NCBI RefSeq assembly: GCF_000003605.2
Contig: NW_003116453.1
Location: 709,066 to 773,065 of the forward strand
Reading direction: 5' to 3'
From: Saccoglossus kowalevskii
Lineage: Eukaryota > Hemichordata > Enteropneusta > Harrimaniidae
Length of the DNA: 64,000 nt
Shown here: one piece after another, positions 44,305 to 58,022 of the stretch
Position numbering within the stretch: position 1 is the first letter of the stretch
How the letters are laid out: every line of letters starts with the position of its first letter
Position numbers and translations under genes: made by a program
The notes under the pieces: generated by a model
What the model was told of the DNA's origin: nothing
Database searches by the model: none
The model's input: only the letters and a program-made list of their open reading frames with translations

Positions 44305-47205
44305 CAGCTCCAGGTATTGAACCTTCTCCGACTTTTTTCAAGTTTCATATTCGATGATTCAATATGGACAAGAACATATATATATAGTTAATGTTGTTGC
44401 TGCATGTTGGTGAACACATAGGATAATGATTTATCATGAACTAAAAATTTTGTTTTTCTAGCGCATATTCGCTCGATAAAACAATGGCTTTATCTAATGC
44501 GCATGTGCACTGATTGTTTTTGTACGTACTACAATCTCCGTTACTGCGCATGCGTAATAGTAACATTTTTACTTTACGACTAATCATAATCACATTTTGT
44601 CATCAGCATGTGGTTTCAAACAATATTATTACAAAACATGTTTTCGTCGAGAACACAAGTCAATTTTAACCACAAGAGGATACGATCAGCGGCATTTACC
44701 TGCATACGAAAAAAAAGTCATAGGACCGGGGGCCGCGTTAAATGCGATTTTAAATCTCGGAACTCGATCTGTCACCATGCGACCCAACAACCACTACGCC
44801 AAAAACGGTGATCAGTTGTGGACTCTTTCCCTGATCACCATTTTATGTACTTAGTGATCTGTGATTTGCATGTCCGTTTGTCCACGTAATGTTTGTTTTC
44901 TCGTGAAAAAATGGATTAATGTTTATTCCAATTTTATTTAATATTACTTAATGTGAAATTAATGTGAAATATGTACATTTAATTAACCGATGATACGTGT
45001 ATATTCCTATAATGCATTTTGATTATATCCACTAAACTGACTCCTCTCGCGATCCGTCAATTTCCTTGGCACATCTGCATCTTAAATTACGCTGTATATT
45101 TGTTTTTTCTACGTCATCATTTTTTGTTCGTAGCTTGTCTTGTCATAATCACTATTTCTGTTGTTGATACGAACAATTATTTTTCTGATTTGTAAAACAT
45201 GGTCGGGACAATGGAAGATATGTGGTATTTAACCGTATATCTCTATTCTGTATATTATGTGTACTGGGCGTTTACCGGTGGTGGCGGTGGTGGTGGTGGT
45301 GGTGGGGGGGGGGGTCACGAAGTACCTATTCAAGTCAAGTTTGAATCTCGCCTGCATCATGATATATGTCCCCAGTGTTCGATTACGAGCTCTTCTATAA
45401 TCACGTAAATCACGTGATGATAACGTGACGTAGCATGCACCGTGCGAATATAATCAAGGCATGACGTATACATAGTGATATGTTAACTCTGGGTGTTACA
45501 TGTAACTATGTAAAGACGAACATAATATTGCATGGCAAAGTTAACACATACTGTAAATAAGTATAAACTCGCAAAACAAAGAAAATTTCTAAAAACAACA
45601 CATTAATAGACAACTCTGAAAATATCTTAATATTATATACTACTATAGCTCAGGGTATTCTTGCGCCCTCTACCGACGCCTACAAAATATCACAGTTGCC
45701 AATAGAGGGCTGAATTCAGTAACAATGTATTGCTTGGATTTGTTTTCTTTAGAGGCCTGCATGAATTTAGCGTGAATTAAGTTTTTGATTTATGAACAGT
45801 AAATACTGATTTATCACATAAGGCGAGTGTCAGGGGCGTGGACTATTTATATTTCGTCTTGAAATTGTGCTGTGGATTTTAAGAGTTGCGCGGAATCCAA
45901 AAGATCAAAGGGAAGAGAGAAACACTTGCCAGGCCTTTACGTTAATGATAACAAATGCACTGAAATACAATTCTTCATATAAAATGTTCATTTCCGGTGT
46001 AACATCATCGCATTTATGTCAACAACATATTATGCAATACAGAAATTGCGGCTTGGATATAATCTGGTTACTTCTTTAAAATTTAATGTTTGTGACATCA
46101 TTGGTGAAATATTCTGTGACTATAGTATAGTGCCAGTATTATTATTATTAATTGGCAACGTGGAATATCCCACATTAGGTTACTAGCCAAACGTCATTAT
46201 TTATTCCTCGAAAATGAGACGAAAACCATTCTGTGTCCCCTTTATGATTTTAAGTGTTGTACCATAATTTTAGATAAATTACAATAAATAAAAAATAAAA
46301 TAATTTAAAAAATATTCCTGTTTTTGCGAGCAGAAAAAGCCGTAAATACAAATTTGTATTGACGCTACGAAACTATTTTTACGAATATAGTTTTCATGTC
46401 CAGTGAAAATTAGCCAACCAACCGAACAGACCATAATAACTACAGCACAGCGTCCATTGTAAGCGACGTGATGTTTCATGCACAACGTATCGTTACAGTG
46501 GACTCTCAAATAGTGATTTGAATAAAACTCACCCCCTGGTATTTTTGGTCCGTGAAACCATGGTTACTAAAGTAAGTAAAGTGAAGGTTTTAGTAACCAT
46601 GGTGAAACAGAATAAACACATTATTAATCCATCAAGCACTAGTACAAATGATGTTCAAGACGCCGCTTGTTTTAAATTATTATTGTTAGGTGTTAAAACA
46701 CACCCGCGTATTGGAAATAGAGTACTGGATTTCTACAAGCTTCATGCCCTATGTACCGTCAAGATGAAGTTTTGTAGCTCTCGCAACATAGCCAGGCTCA
46801 GCAGATTTTAAAAGAAGTATTGTAATTTGAGTCACGTACTTATCCAAAGTATGGTCTTTGTTCTGTTTGAATAAGAATAGCGTAGCTGTAGCTGTAGCTG
46901 GGACATACGCAACACAGCATTGCATAAAGTCAAACAAAAGAAAACAATTCAAAATAAATACATAAATAATGAAGCTTACATTAATTGTATTAAACTATAT
47001 GAATTGATTAGCCCTTCCTGTTCGTCTCCTCCAGCGTCAGTAGAGATATTCACTGAAGAAAACTATTGTCTTCATCCCCAATCATTAAGTAACTGTCTGT
47101 AACCTTCACAGTAAATTGGAGATGATTGGACAACGTCGAGGCTCACTTCTTAGCTATGTGCCAGGACTGATGAGATGTTATTCTATCCTGTTTCCAGGTG
47201 TATAA
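44305..47205. other. Intergenic, no gene recognised
   Basis: Contains a GGT/G-rich microsatellite (45277-45314) that makes a poly-Gly run in a 69-codon frame (not a gene). An inverted pair of GCGCCCTCTA / TAGAGGGC lies at about 45663-45711. ORFs at 46518-46811 and others match nothing. Confidence 0.45.
45277..45314. repeat. GGT microsatellite ending in a G run
   Basis: GGTGGTGGCGGTGGTGGTGG, then a run of 11 G. G-quadruplex-prone. Confidence 0.9.
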
Positions 47206-49500
47206 GCGCAGATTGAACAACCATATTCAGAGCTGAAGGGCAGGTCCTCCAACTCTTCAGAGTTGATAAGAAAACTCTGCCCTTTTTTACAATGAGTCAG
47301 AGCTGATATAACCTCCATAAGTCAGAGCTGAAGATCAACTCTCCATCTCCTCCATAATGAGTCAGAACTAATGGGACAACTCTCCCTTTTTTACAATGTG
47401 TCAGAGCTGATATAACCTCCCTATGTCAGAGCTGAAGATCAATTCTCCAACTTCTCCACAATGAGTCAGAACTGAAGGTCAACTCTGCCCTTTTTTACAA
47501 TGTGTCAGAGCTAATATAACCTCCGTAACTCAGAGCTGAAGGTCAACTCTCCATCTTCTCTACAATGAGTCAGAACTGAAGGTCAACTCTGCCCTTTTTT
47601 ACAATGTGTCAGAGCTAATATAACCTCCGTAAGTCAGAGCTGAAGATCAACTCTCCATCTTCTCCACAATGAGTCAGAACTGATGGGACAACTCTAATCT
47701 TCTTTACAATGAGTCAGAGGTGATGTAACCTTCGTACGTCATAGCTGAAGATCAACTCTCCATCTTCTCCACAATGAGTCAGAACTGATGGGACAACTCT
47801 AATCTTCTTTACAATGAGTCAGAGGTGATGTAACCTTCGTACGTCATAGCTGAAGATCAACTCTCCATCTTCTCCACAATGAGTCAGAACTGATGAGACA
47901 ACTCTGCCCTTCTTTACAATGAGTCAGAGCTGATATAACCTCCATATGTCAGAGCTGAAGATCAACTCTCCATCTCCTCCACAATGAGTCAGAGCTGATG
48001 AGACAACTCTGCCCTTCTTTACAATGTGTCAGAGCTGATATAACCTCCATATGTCAGAGCTGAAGATCAACTCTCCATCTTCTCCACAATTAGTCAGAAC
48101 TAATGGGACAACTCTCTCTTCTTTACAATGAGTCAGAGCTGATATAACTTCCGTAACTCAGAGCTGAAGATCAACTCTCAATTTTCTCCACAATGAGTCA
48201 GAACTGATTGGACAACTCTAATCTTCTTTACAATGAGTCAGAGGTGATGTAACCTTCGTACGTCATAGCTGAAGAACAACTCTCCATCTCCTCCACAATG
48301 AGTCAGAGCTGATGAGACAACTCCCTCTTCTTTACAATGAGTCAATGCTGATATAACCCCCGTAAGTCAGAGCTGAAGATCAACTCTCCATCTTCTCCAC
48401 AATGATTCAGAACTGATGGGACAACTCTCATCTTCTTTACAATGAGCCAGAGCTGATATAACCTCCGTTACTCAGAGCGGAAGTCAACTCTCCATTTTCT
48501 CCACAATGAGTAAATACTGATGGACAACTCTCTCTCTTCTTTACAATGAGCCAGAGCTGATATAACCTCCGTAACCCAGAGCTGAAGATCAACTCCATCT
48601 TCTCCACAATGAGTCAGAACTGACAACTCACTCACTTCTTACAATGACGCAGAGCTGGTATAACCTCCGTAACTCAGAGCTGAAGGTCGACTCTCCATCT
48701 TCTCCACAATGAGTCAGAACTGATGGAACAACTCCCTCTCTTCTTTACAATGTGTCAGAGCTGATATAATCTCCGTAAGTCAGAGCTGAAGGTCAACTCT
48801 CCATCTTCTCCACAATGAGTCAGAACTGATGAGACAACTCACTCACTTCTTACAATGACTCAGAGCTCGTATAACCTCCGTAACTCAGAGCTGAAGGTGA
48901 CTCTCCATCTTCTCCACAATGAGTCAGAACTGATGGAACAACTCCCTCTCTTCTTTACAATGAGCCAGAGCTGATAAAACCTTCGTAAGTCAGAGCTGAA
49001 GATCAACTCTCCATCTTCTCCACAATGAGTCAGAACTGATGGAACAACTCTTCCCTTCTTCACAATGAGTCAGAGCTGATATAACCTCCGTAACTCAGAG
49101 CTGAAGGTCAACTCTCCAACTTCTCTACAATGAGTCAGAACTGAAGGTCAACTCTGCCCTTTTTTACAATGTGTCAGAGCTGATATAACCTCCGTAAGTC
49201 AGAGCTGAAGATCAACTCTCCATCTCCTCCACAATGAGTCAGAACTGATGGGACAACTCTCATCTTCTTTACAATGAGTCAGAGTTGATGTAACCTTCGT
49301 ACGTCAGAGCTGAAGATCAACTCTCCATCTCCTCCACAATGAGTCAGAGCTGATGAGACAACTCTGCCCTTCTCCACAATGAGTCAGAACTGATGGGACA
49401 ACTCTTCCCTTCTTTACAATGAGTCAGAGTTGCTTGGACAAATCTCACCTTCTTTACAATTAGTGACAGCTAATGAGACAAATGAGACAGAGGTGATTAG
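47205..49500. repeat. ~105-bp minisatellite rich in TGAGTCA
   Basis: About 21 units of roughly 105 bp. Each has three related parts: GTCAGAGCTGATATAACCTC, then GTCAGAGCTGAAGATCAACTC, then AATGAGTCAGAACTGATGGG. The sequence ATGAGTCAGA recurs dozens of times, giving a dense series of TGAGTCA. Units vary by indels that do not respect three, and no long frame exists. Not coding. Confidence 0.88.
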
Positions 49501-49504
49501 AAAC

Positions 49505-52005
49505 TCTCTCTTCATTCATTCATTCAGCTGATAGGACATTTGACATTTTTATCACAATATGTCAGGGACTATTTTTTTTACTATCGTAGCAATTGAAATT
49601 ACAGGCACATATACGAGCATATAAACATGAAACACGTGATTCGAACTCACAAATAATGTTTAGGGTGCCGTATCACATGTGTACACTGTTTTTTAATGCC
49701 TTAAAGAACGGTAGTCGTCGCGCCACGCATGCGCGAAATATATGGGTCTCATATAAACAAAGATGGCGACTTTGATTGTTGCCCATATTAACGAGTACAA
49801 ACTGAGAAGTTACCAACCTTTAATTAGGTATTCTTTATAGGTGATTGGAAGGTATCGAATGTGTTACGGCGGTAAATAGTGCAAGTCGCGCCCAGGTCAA
49901 ACCTCATTAGAAGAGCGCATTGGATTGTTGGGAAATCAATGTTTATCAACACAAATGTCGTACAGGCAGCACAACGACCACCGCCCTTTCAATTTATTTT
50001 CATATCTCAGACTTACATTTAAAATTCTTAGTACAATATATTTGCAGTGGCAGTTTAATGCTTCAATATAACCTGCACACAGGGAAGAGTCATCAATTCT
50101 GAAAATGTTCAGAAAAAATGCTCATTGTCAAGTGAAACAAAATAAATGTGTCACCTCGTCGGAAATAACGGCTCATCCAATAGTCAGCTATTCTATCCAC
50201 AAAGCACACACCCTTGGGAGATTAATACATGTACGGATAAATTCTACTCTATGCATCAATCAAAATGTAGTTCGGTGTCAACTCGTAATAATTAATTAGC
50301 TAAGTGTTTTGGTCAGCATGATATATATATATATTTGAAATTTAACAATCACATTCAGAACATTAGTAATACGCTTTATATTATAATTATATAATGGCTC
50401 ACGTGAAATTTTCATTGAGTTCTGTGCCATTCGGATATCAATCTTGTTGCTATAACAACAAAACGTAAATTATCATATGTATCTCTAGATTCGACAAGTT
50501 ACTCGTTAAGAATCAGAGATGTTCTTTTGTCTAGATAACGAGGAGATAAAGATTGTTCTCTCGTTCATAATAGTCAGGGGTCACCTTGAATATGGTAGAC
50601 ATGGTCGCGTGAGGGCAGTATTGCGTATTAAAAACACAAAATGTACTCTATTTGTACTCGTATTTCTCGGAGTAGCTTAGAGTGTAAATGGCAATTGTAC
50701 CTTTCAAAGCATGTTTCAAACAGGGCTTCTTGCACTTAAAGCAAAGTCCTTCAATTCCATCAAGCTCCAAATATAGGCCATTGTAAGTAATCCAAGACAA
50801 CACATATACATTGCTGACGAAATCACCCGATTGCATGGCAACCAAGTATATATATCATATTCAAGCTACCATGAATGGCTGACAAAGAATAGTCTTTAAG
50901 ATGATGGAAATATACCCAGAGGCATTCATATCACTAAGCAATTAGTATAACAGCCAAGCATTTATTCGTTTATTTACTACTATGAGAAAATTGTCTAAAA
51001 ATAGAAAACCATGTTCTTGTTATATGATATCGAGGATTATGCTAACTATATGATGGAATGCGAGTTACTACAAAACTAAATCACAAATATCGTCTCAAAT
51101 AATCTATTTTAAATATCATCTGAGGCCTAAACTGACAGTACGCATTCTATACATAGACATACTACACACTGGGAATCAAATGATTATTAAAGCAGAGATT
51201 CCGAATCCTGGGATAAAGTAAACATGATTAATACAATTCGGTAGCGATACATACTGTAAATCCCTTACATTTAGGTCTTATTTCTCCAGTCATTAAATTG
51301 ACTTGTTTGAGTAGCTTTTACCCTGGTACATAATCCACTTACTCTGTCCTAAAGTACTTGCTGAAGTACTTCATTCAGCAATTCGACACAGCGGACGACA
51401 TATAAACGGAGGCTATCTGCTAAGTACATCAACACACATATTTATTGAATTAAGGGAAAGTGAATACCTTGTTTTAGTGTCACCGGGTCATACATGGTTA
51501 TCCCTGTGTGGAAATGTAAACGCAAGCATCTCACAGGGAAGACATCGACGACGTGAACCGCAAGTTTTAGAAGTTAAATTTTAGCGTAGGAATAAACGTG
51601 ATATACATTGTGATTAGGTGTCGAGTGAAATGCAGACGTTCGGCAAATTTTGAACTATTTCATATGTTCTTAGTTTCAGGTCTTGACCTAAACAGCTCAG
51701 TTTACATACTGAAAAGTGAATATTATATGTGTGTGTAGCTTAGAAGCTTATATATCCGAAGTTTTAATGTCAGGAAAGGATTTCAGGGACGACCGGAAAT
51801 TCAGCGACGTACGATACTTATTGCTGGTTGGATCATCATACTCTATTAATTCGTCCAATTATTGTCAGGCAGTAAATAAAACTATCGTTGTTATTTTCAG
51901 TACCGTGATTCGATAAGTATGTATGCAGTGCCAAATATACCCCCAATCGGATTAAAATAATACCCTGTAATATCCTAGTTGGCTTATTTTTTTAAATTCT
52001 ATTTT
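49505..52005. other. Intergenic, no confident gene
   Basis: Contains the 49830-49965 segment similar to 38590-38730. An unassigned - frame at 50648-50845 is discussed in findings. Otherwise nothing supported. Confidence 0.4.
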
Positions 52006-52009
52006 AATA

Positions 52010-52120
<111 letters not shown>

Positions 52121-52403
52121 ATTTTTAATAAGCAGTTTGACAAGGACAAGTAACGTAAATGAAAGCAATAAAACGTACAACGTTAAGCTTTGGAACCCTG
52201 CAAGTAGGCCAGTCTCACTGGTTCTCACCACAAGGAGTTACGATCCCCCCTACCAGTCCCAAAACAGAAATAAAACACACAACAAAGTTTAAAAACTACG
52301 TGATAATACTACCAGTTGATTTATTCGTGATGAAAAGTGGACATGATTTAAAATGACAGTAGGCGGGTTCAGTGTGTGAAAAAACAATACTTTATTTGAG
52401 ATT

Positions 52404-52405
52404 AA

Positions 52406-52494
<89 letters not shown>

Positions 52495-52503
52495 GTATTA
52501 TTG
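52404..52503. repeat. (ATT)n microsatellite
   Basis: About 90 bases of ATT repeats with a few imperfect units at the right end. Close to the similar run at 52012. Confidence 0.95.
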
Positions 52504-52924
52504 TTATTCGTTTTAATATTTGCTTTTACAATAAATTTGTCGCACCGGTAGCTTTCATGAACAAACCAATTCTCACGGCAAAATAATTGTAATCTTATTT
52601 AAATCAGATCGGATATATCCCCAGTGTCGATAAACGTGCTTAGTTTGAGGAGCTAGCCATTTATTATATTGTGTGTGGTTACAACTAATAGTTCGTAAAA
52701 TGTCGGTTTTCACGTACTGAAACAAGAGACATCATTACTGTAATGACTCCAACATACCACCGTTAATATCAGATTACAACACCTTGTGAGGATTAAGAAC
52801 AATTTTATTTTTGGGGTGGAAGACTGAACACATTTACATTATTTTATCTACTTCTACAATATGATACTAGTATATACACATTCTCTATAACCACTGGAGT
52901 TAGCATTTTGCACGAGTTACGTTG

Positions 52925-54850
52925 CAATGAGTTTAGTCTGAGCTGAGTTTAGTCTAGACTGAGGTTAGTGTTGCCATTGGTTTGAACTAAAATTTGTCTT
53001 ACCTGAGTTTCGTATGAGATAAAGTTGGTTTTAGTTAAGTTCAGTCTCATTTAAGTTTGGTCTGAGGTGAGATTCGTCTGAGAATTAGTCTTAGTTGTGA
53101 TTATTCTGAAATGAGGTTTATTTTAGTTGAATTGGTCCGAGTTGAGATTGGTCGTAGTTAAGTTTGTTCAAAAAATAGGTTGGTTTTAGTGAATTGGTCT
53201 GAGTTGAGATTCGTCTTAGTTGAGTTTGTTCTGAAATGAGGTTGATTTTTGTTGAACTGGTCTGAGTTGAGATTGGTTCTAGTTGTGTTTGGTCTGAGTT
53301 GAGATTCGCCTTAGTTGAGTTTGTTCTGAAATGAGGTTGATTTTTGTTGAACTGGTCTGAGTTGAGATTGGTCTTAGTTGAGTTTGTTCTGAAATGAGGG
53401 TGGTCTTAGTTGAGTTTGGTATTAGTTGAGATTCGCCTTAGTTGAGTTTGGTCTGAGTTGAAATTGGTCTTAGTTGCGTTTGGTCGGAGCTGAGATTGGT
53501 CTTAGTGCAGTTTGGTTTAGCTGGGGTTGGTGTTATTTGAGTTTATTCGGAGCTGAGATTGGTCGGAGTTGAATTTGGTCGGAGTTGAGATTCTTCTTAG
53601 TTGCGTTTGGTACGAGCTGAGTTTCGTCTTAGTGCAGTTTGGTTGAGCTGAGATTGGTCTTAATTGAGTTTATTCGGAGCTGAAATTGGTCTCAGTTGAA
53701 TTTCATCTGAGCTGATTTTGGTCTTAATTGAGATTAGTCCGAGATCAGATTTGACTTAGTTGCATTTGGTACGAGCTGAGTTTCGTCTTAGTGCAGTTTG
53801 GTTGAGCTGAGATTGGTTTTAATTGAGTTTATTCGGAGCTGAAATTGGTCTCAGTTGAATTTCATCTGAGCTGATTTTGGTCTTAATTGAGATTAGTCCG
53901 AGATCAGATTTGACTTAGTTGCATTTGGTACGAGCTGAGTTTCGTCTTAGTGCAGTTTGGTTGAGCTGAGATTGGTTTTAATTGAGTTTATTCGGAGCTG
54001 AAATTGGTCTCAGTTGAATTTCATCTGAGCTGATTTTGGTCTTAATTGAGATTAGTCCGAGATCAGATTTGACTTAGTTGCATTTGGTACGAGCTGAGTT
54101 TCGTCTTAGTGCAGTTTGGTTGAGCTGAGATTGGTCTTAATTGAGTTTATTCGGAGCTGAGATTGGTCTCAGTTGAATTTCATCTGAGCTGATTTTGGTC
54201 TTAACTGAGTTTAGTCCGAGCTCATGTTTGACTTAGTTGAGTTTGGTTTCATCTGAAATTGGTTTTAGTTGAATTTAGTTTGAGATGCGGTTGGTCTTGG
54301 CTGAGTTTAGTTTGGAGATGAGGTTGGCTGAGTTTGGTCTGAGCTAAGATTGATCTTAGGTGAGTTTGGTCTGATCTGATATTGGTCTTAATTGAGATTG
54401 GCCTTAGTTGAATTTGCAGTTTTTCCTAATTGAGTTTGGTCGGATATGAAGTTGGTTGAGTTTGGTCGGATATGAAGTTGGTTGAGTTTGGTCGGATATG
54501 AAGTTGGTTGAGTTTTGTCTGAGTTAAAGTAAGGTTGGATTGAATTTGGTCTGAGTTTAGATGTGCCTTTGTTGTATTTGTTCTGACCCAAGATTAGTTT
54601 TAGCTGTGTTTGGTCTGAGTTTAGGTTGACCTTAGCTGTGTTTGGTCTGAGGTTAGGTTGACCTTATCTGTGTTTATCTGAGTTTAGGTTGATCTTAGCT
54701 GTGTTTGGTCTGAGTTTAGGTTGAACTTAGTTGAGTTTGTTTTGAGTTGTGATTGGTCTGAACAGATTATGATCTTAGTTGCGTTTGGTCTGATGTGAAT
54801 TATGTTTTTGAAGTGAGTCTAATTTAGTGTTGGCTGAGTTCTGTCTAATA
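52925..54850. repeat. ~30-bp minisatellite with 159-bp higher-order repeat
   Basis: Units resemble GAGTTTGGTCTGAGTTGAGA plus TTGGTCTTAGTT. Between about 53630 and 54180 a five-unit block repeats at exactly 159 bp: TTAGTGCAGTTTGG lies near 53629, 53788, 53947 and 54106. Those copies are almost identical, so they are the youngest part. A second small expansion of GGTCGGATATGAAGTTGGTT occurs at about 54440-54520. Confidence 0.88.
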
Positions 54851-54904
54851 TGAGTTTGTTCTGAGACGAGTTCAATTTAAGCTGATATTTATTTTGTATT
54901 CTCC

Positions 54905-57530
54905 TAAAACATGACTGTCAGCTAGCACGAAAGTAATTTTCTCATTAGAGATGTCAATGTGAAAAATGATAAGCGCTTGGAATTGTCGAGGCGAATGGTT
55001 TTGATGAATTGTTGCCATATCATAATTCGTAACGGCACTGATTAGAAGGCAAGCTGCGTTCGCGATGAAAATATACTAGCATGAGACCACTCATATGATA
55101 TGTGCGTCTTTTCAAAATATTGTCCATGTTCTATCATTGAGGTTAAATGTCGATGTTGGATTACATATTATGTAGGCCATAATTTCAGACTGAGTAACAT
55201 ACCTTTCATTAACATTCCATTTGGAAGCAGGAGGTGGGTAGGCTGAAGGATTTTGTGAAGACGATTTGTTGTGTGTGAAGAGAGAAAAAAAAAGCATTGT
55301 ACGGCAACTGCATGGTATAGATGAATTGGTAAAAGTGCGAATACAAAATGTTACCAGCTACATATGTGAATAGAATTTGTCACAGCCCCCCAATAAAAAA
55401 ATGGTAATTCCTAATCATTTTATATGGTTTGAGTGGTGAGTGTGATGATTCTCTATGTCATTTACCATTGCATGTGTGTTTATGTAGGGGGCAGGTTGTA
55501 ATGGAACGAGCGGGAAAAACAACAGCGTTGAACAAGGCAAAGCAGGATTGTAATATCCGCTAAAATAAATCTACTTTAAATCAACTTGTACAATTATCGT
55601 ATAGGTTATTAAAAATTCAACGAACATAAAAGCGTGATGTTATTACTTGTAAATGTGCGTCCGCGATTATCGTTGGTGAAAAGAAAAAACACAAGCGTTT
55701 CAGTTTCAAAGTTGAACAGTCAGTCTACTGTCACAGTGGTTCAATACTCGGACGTTCTGTTGTAAGGTGAGTGGAATATAGTCGGGATTAGAAAGATCTG
55801 ATCTTTCGTTTTCTTCACTTTCACCACTATGTGCGGTATGCGTGTTTCGTTAGTGAGGTATTTATTTGATATCGCAGGAAATTCAATTATCAATTATCGA
55901 AACTTACAAAGTATCGGCGATTTGCTGATAAAATCATTGCGAATAATAGGCATACAAATGTTGATTTGCTAATTTTTGGGACAAGCAGGAATTGTTGATA
56001 ACTGTGAACACTTTTATTACAGTTTCACGGCAATTAAATACTTGGTGAATTGTGTTAAATGAAAAAGAGAGAAACATCATTAACTATCTAAGATACATCA
56101 CCATCATATGAACATAATCTTTTTCAATGTAATTTTTCACCTTGTTTTGTCTGTTCAAACTTTATTGTGTTTTTATCCAAATCGTAAATCAGCATATTAT
56201 GAATTAATGGTACGTATCATTAACTCAACGTGCATTTGCTTAGATTTACTGCTTCAAAAAACAGATTTCCGGGTGACGATAATTCATCATCATCACATGA
56301 TTGTATATTTTATTTTTAAATCTTCTCTTTAATTAATAAATAATAAAACGTGTTAACATACAATGTATATATGTGGCAACGCTTCACTCTTAATTCACGT
56401 CATGAACACTCTGGAACGGAAACCTAAATATAGCTTTAAGTATGACGTCATCAAATAACTAGACTTAGATTAGGTATCAAAAATCAATAAGTTATCTAAT
56501 TGGCGAGGGATGACTTTTTTTTTAATTATGAATTCCCGTGTTTTCGTTAAAAAGTGGGTCTCATTATATCATCACTCGTATTAATGGAAATATTTCATTA
56601 CAAAAAAAAGGACGCGTACGTCGGTCCTACGTGGCTGATATAGTTGTCGAATACTAAGCTGCACAACATCAAATGCCACGCATGTCCGAGAATTATCGAT
56701 GTAGACGGGCATGGCATCACTCAATGTATGACGTATTGTTGCCTTTGGGGCCGAGTTTAATTTAGCGTTATCACATATCATGGTTGGATAGCATTCATAT
56801 ATGTATCATATCAGTTTATCACGTAACAATAATGCAATTGGATAGAGCACCTCGAATAACACTTCAGGTCAAGGTAGTTTGCATAAACGTTTTACGAGCA
56901 CACAAAGCTAGATGCATAACAAGCTGTGTTCTCGATCATATCAAGCAGCGTACCTAGAGCGTATATTTCTTTAAACCCATCTGCACAAAGTAAGTCATTT
57001 CACGCGTACCCCTATCAAGCATAGTCTGTTCTCTCGTCTGATTTACACCGGATTCACTAAGGTAACGCGTTTTTGTCGTACATCACAATTAGTTTACATT
57101 GTTCTCAGTGCGGTGTTTGTCACAGTTCGTTGCGTTTCATTTCTACTGAAAAGGATGGCACAACATCGCTACCATGATCACTGCCGGACATAGTAGGGCT
57201 AAATAAGAGTTTATGTACTACGTATCCCAATGTATATCACGTCTGTTACCGCGGAATCCGTTCCCATCGTTATTTCAATTTCGTTAACCTAATCAGTCAC
57301 AGCGTGTAACGTTAAGTATTGACTTTATTGGTATTTTACTGTTTCTATTTCACTCATTGTTCTCTATCTTTCTGACTTTTTCGTGCCTTTTTTAAATTCT
57401 GCTGCCTTGACCCCAGTTGACATCACGTGATCAAACCGGTGTGCATAAGATGGTTCCGAGTCAGTGATTTTGGCAGCGTACGTTAAAAGTGGCCAACTGG
57501 TATCGGAGGCAGTGCAGATACAGTCAACAT
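54905..57530. other. Intergenic upstream of lactamase-like gene 2
   Basis: No gene or repeat recognised. No clear TATA box is visible near 57500, unlike gene 1. Open frames here match nothing known. Confidence 0.4.
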
Positions 57531-57531
57531 C

Positions 57532-58022
57532 ATGACGAACAATCACTATAAACGTGTTTTACTCGTGGGAGTGTGCGCACTTTCTCTTCTATCGCTATCA
57601 AGTGGTGCGCTAACAGATTGGCAAGACGAATTAGACCAGTTCGTTTTGGATGTGATGCAATGTCGTAACGTACCGGGGCTGAGTTTATCGGTGGTGCAGG
57701 ACGACCAGATATTGCTCACCAAAGGATACGGCGACCAAGAGAGAAATCCCACCGTCGAGGCGCATGCAGACACGGTGTTCCCAATCGGATCTTTGACAAA
57801 ATCTTTTACATCGGCGTTGATTGCCGATATACTGAGCGAACAAAGCAACGTAACATGGGACACACCGATCAGATCGATACTCGGGGAGTCCTTTTCCTTG
57901 TACGGCTGCGATAGGACAGAAGAGGTTAGTTTAAGAGATCTACTAAGTCACCAAACTGGTCTTCTCGACGACGAGACGCTAACAATCATGGGTCTCGACA
58001 TAGAAAAGAGCGACTTCATAAA
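57532..58022 (+). CDS. Lactamase-like 2, exon 1 (signal peptide, SxxK)
   Basis: 491 nt. Shows MQCRNVPGLSLSVVQDDQ and PIGSLTKSFTSA (Ser87, Lys90), then LRDLLSHQTGL. Donor GTAAGT. Confidence 0.92.

Noticed and set aside
45199-45408. 69-codon frame with a poly-Gly run
   Set aside because: The run is a GGT/G microsatellite; flanks show no domain.
47170-49500. CTGATGAG words, possible hammerhead ribozymes
   Set aside because: The GAAA core strand and cleavage triplet with matching stems are not found at the right spacing; the word is simply part of the minisatellite.
49630-49660. GTGATTCGAACTCAC, T-arm-like
   Set aside because: No acceptor, D or anticodon arm fits upstream or downstream on either strand, so no tRNA is called.
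57546-57863. 105-codon - frame opposite lactamase-like 2 exon 1
   Set aside because: Antisense shadow of the conserved exon; no family match.
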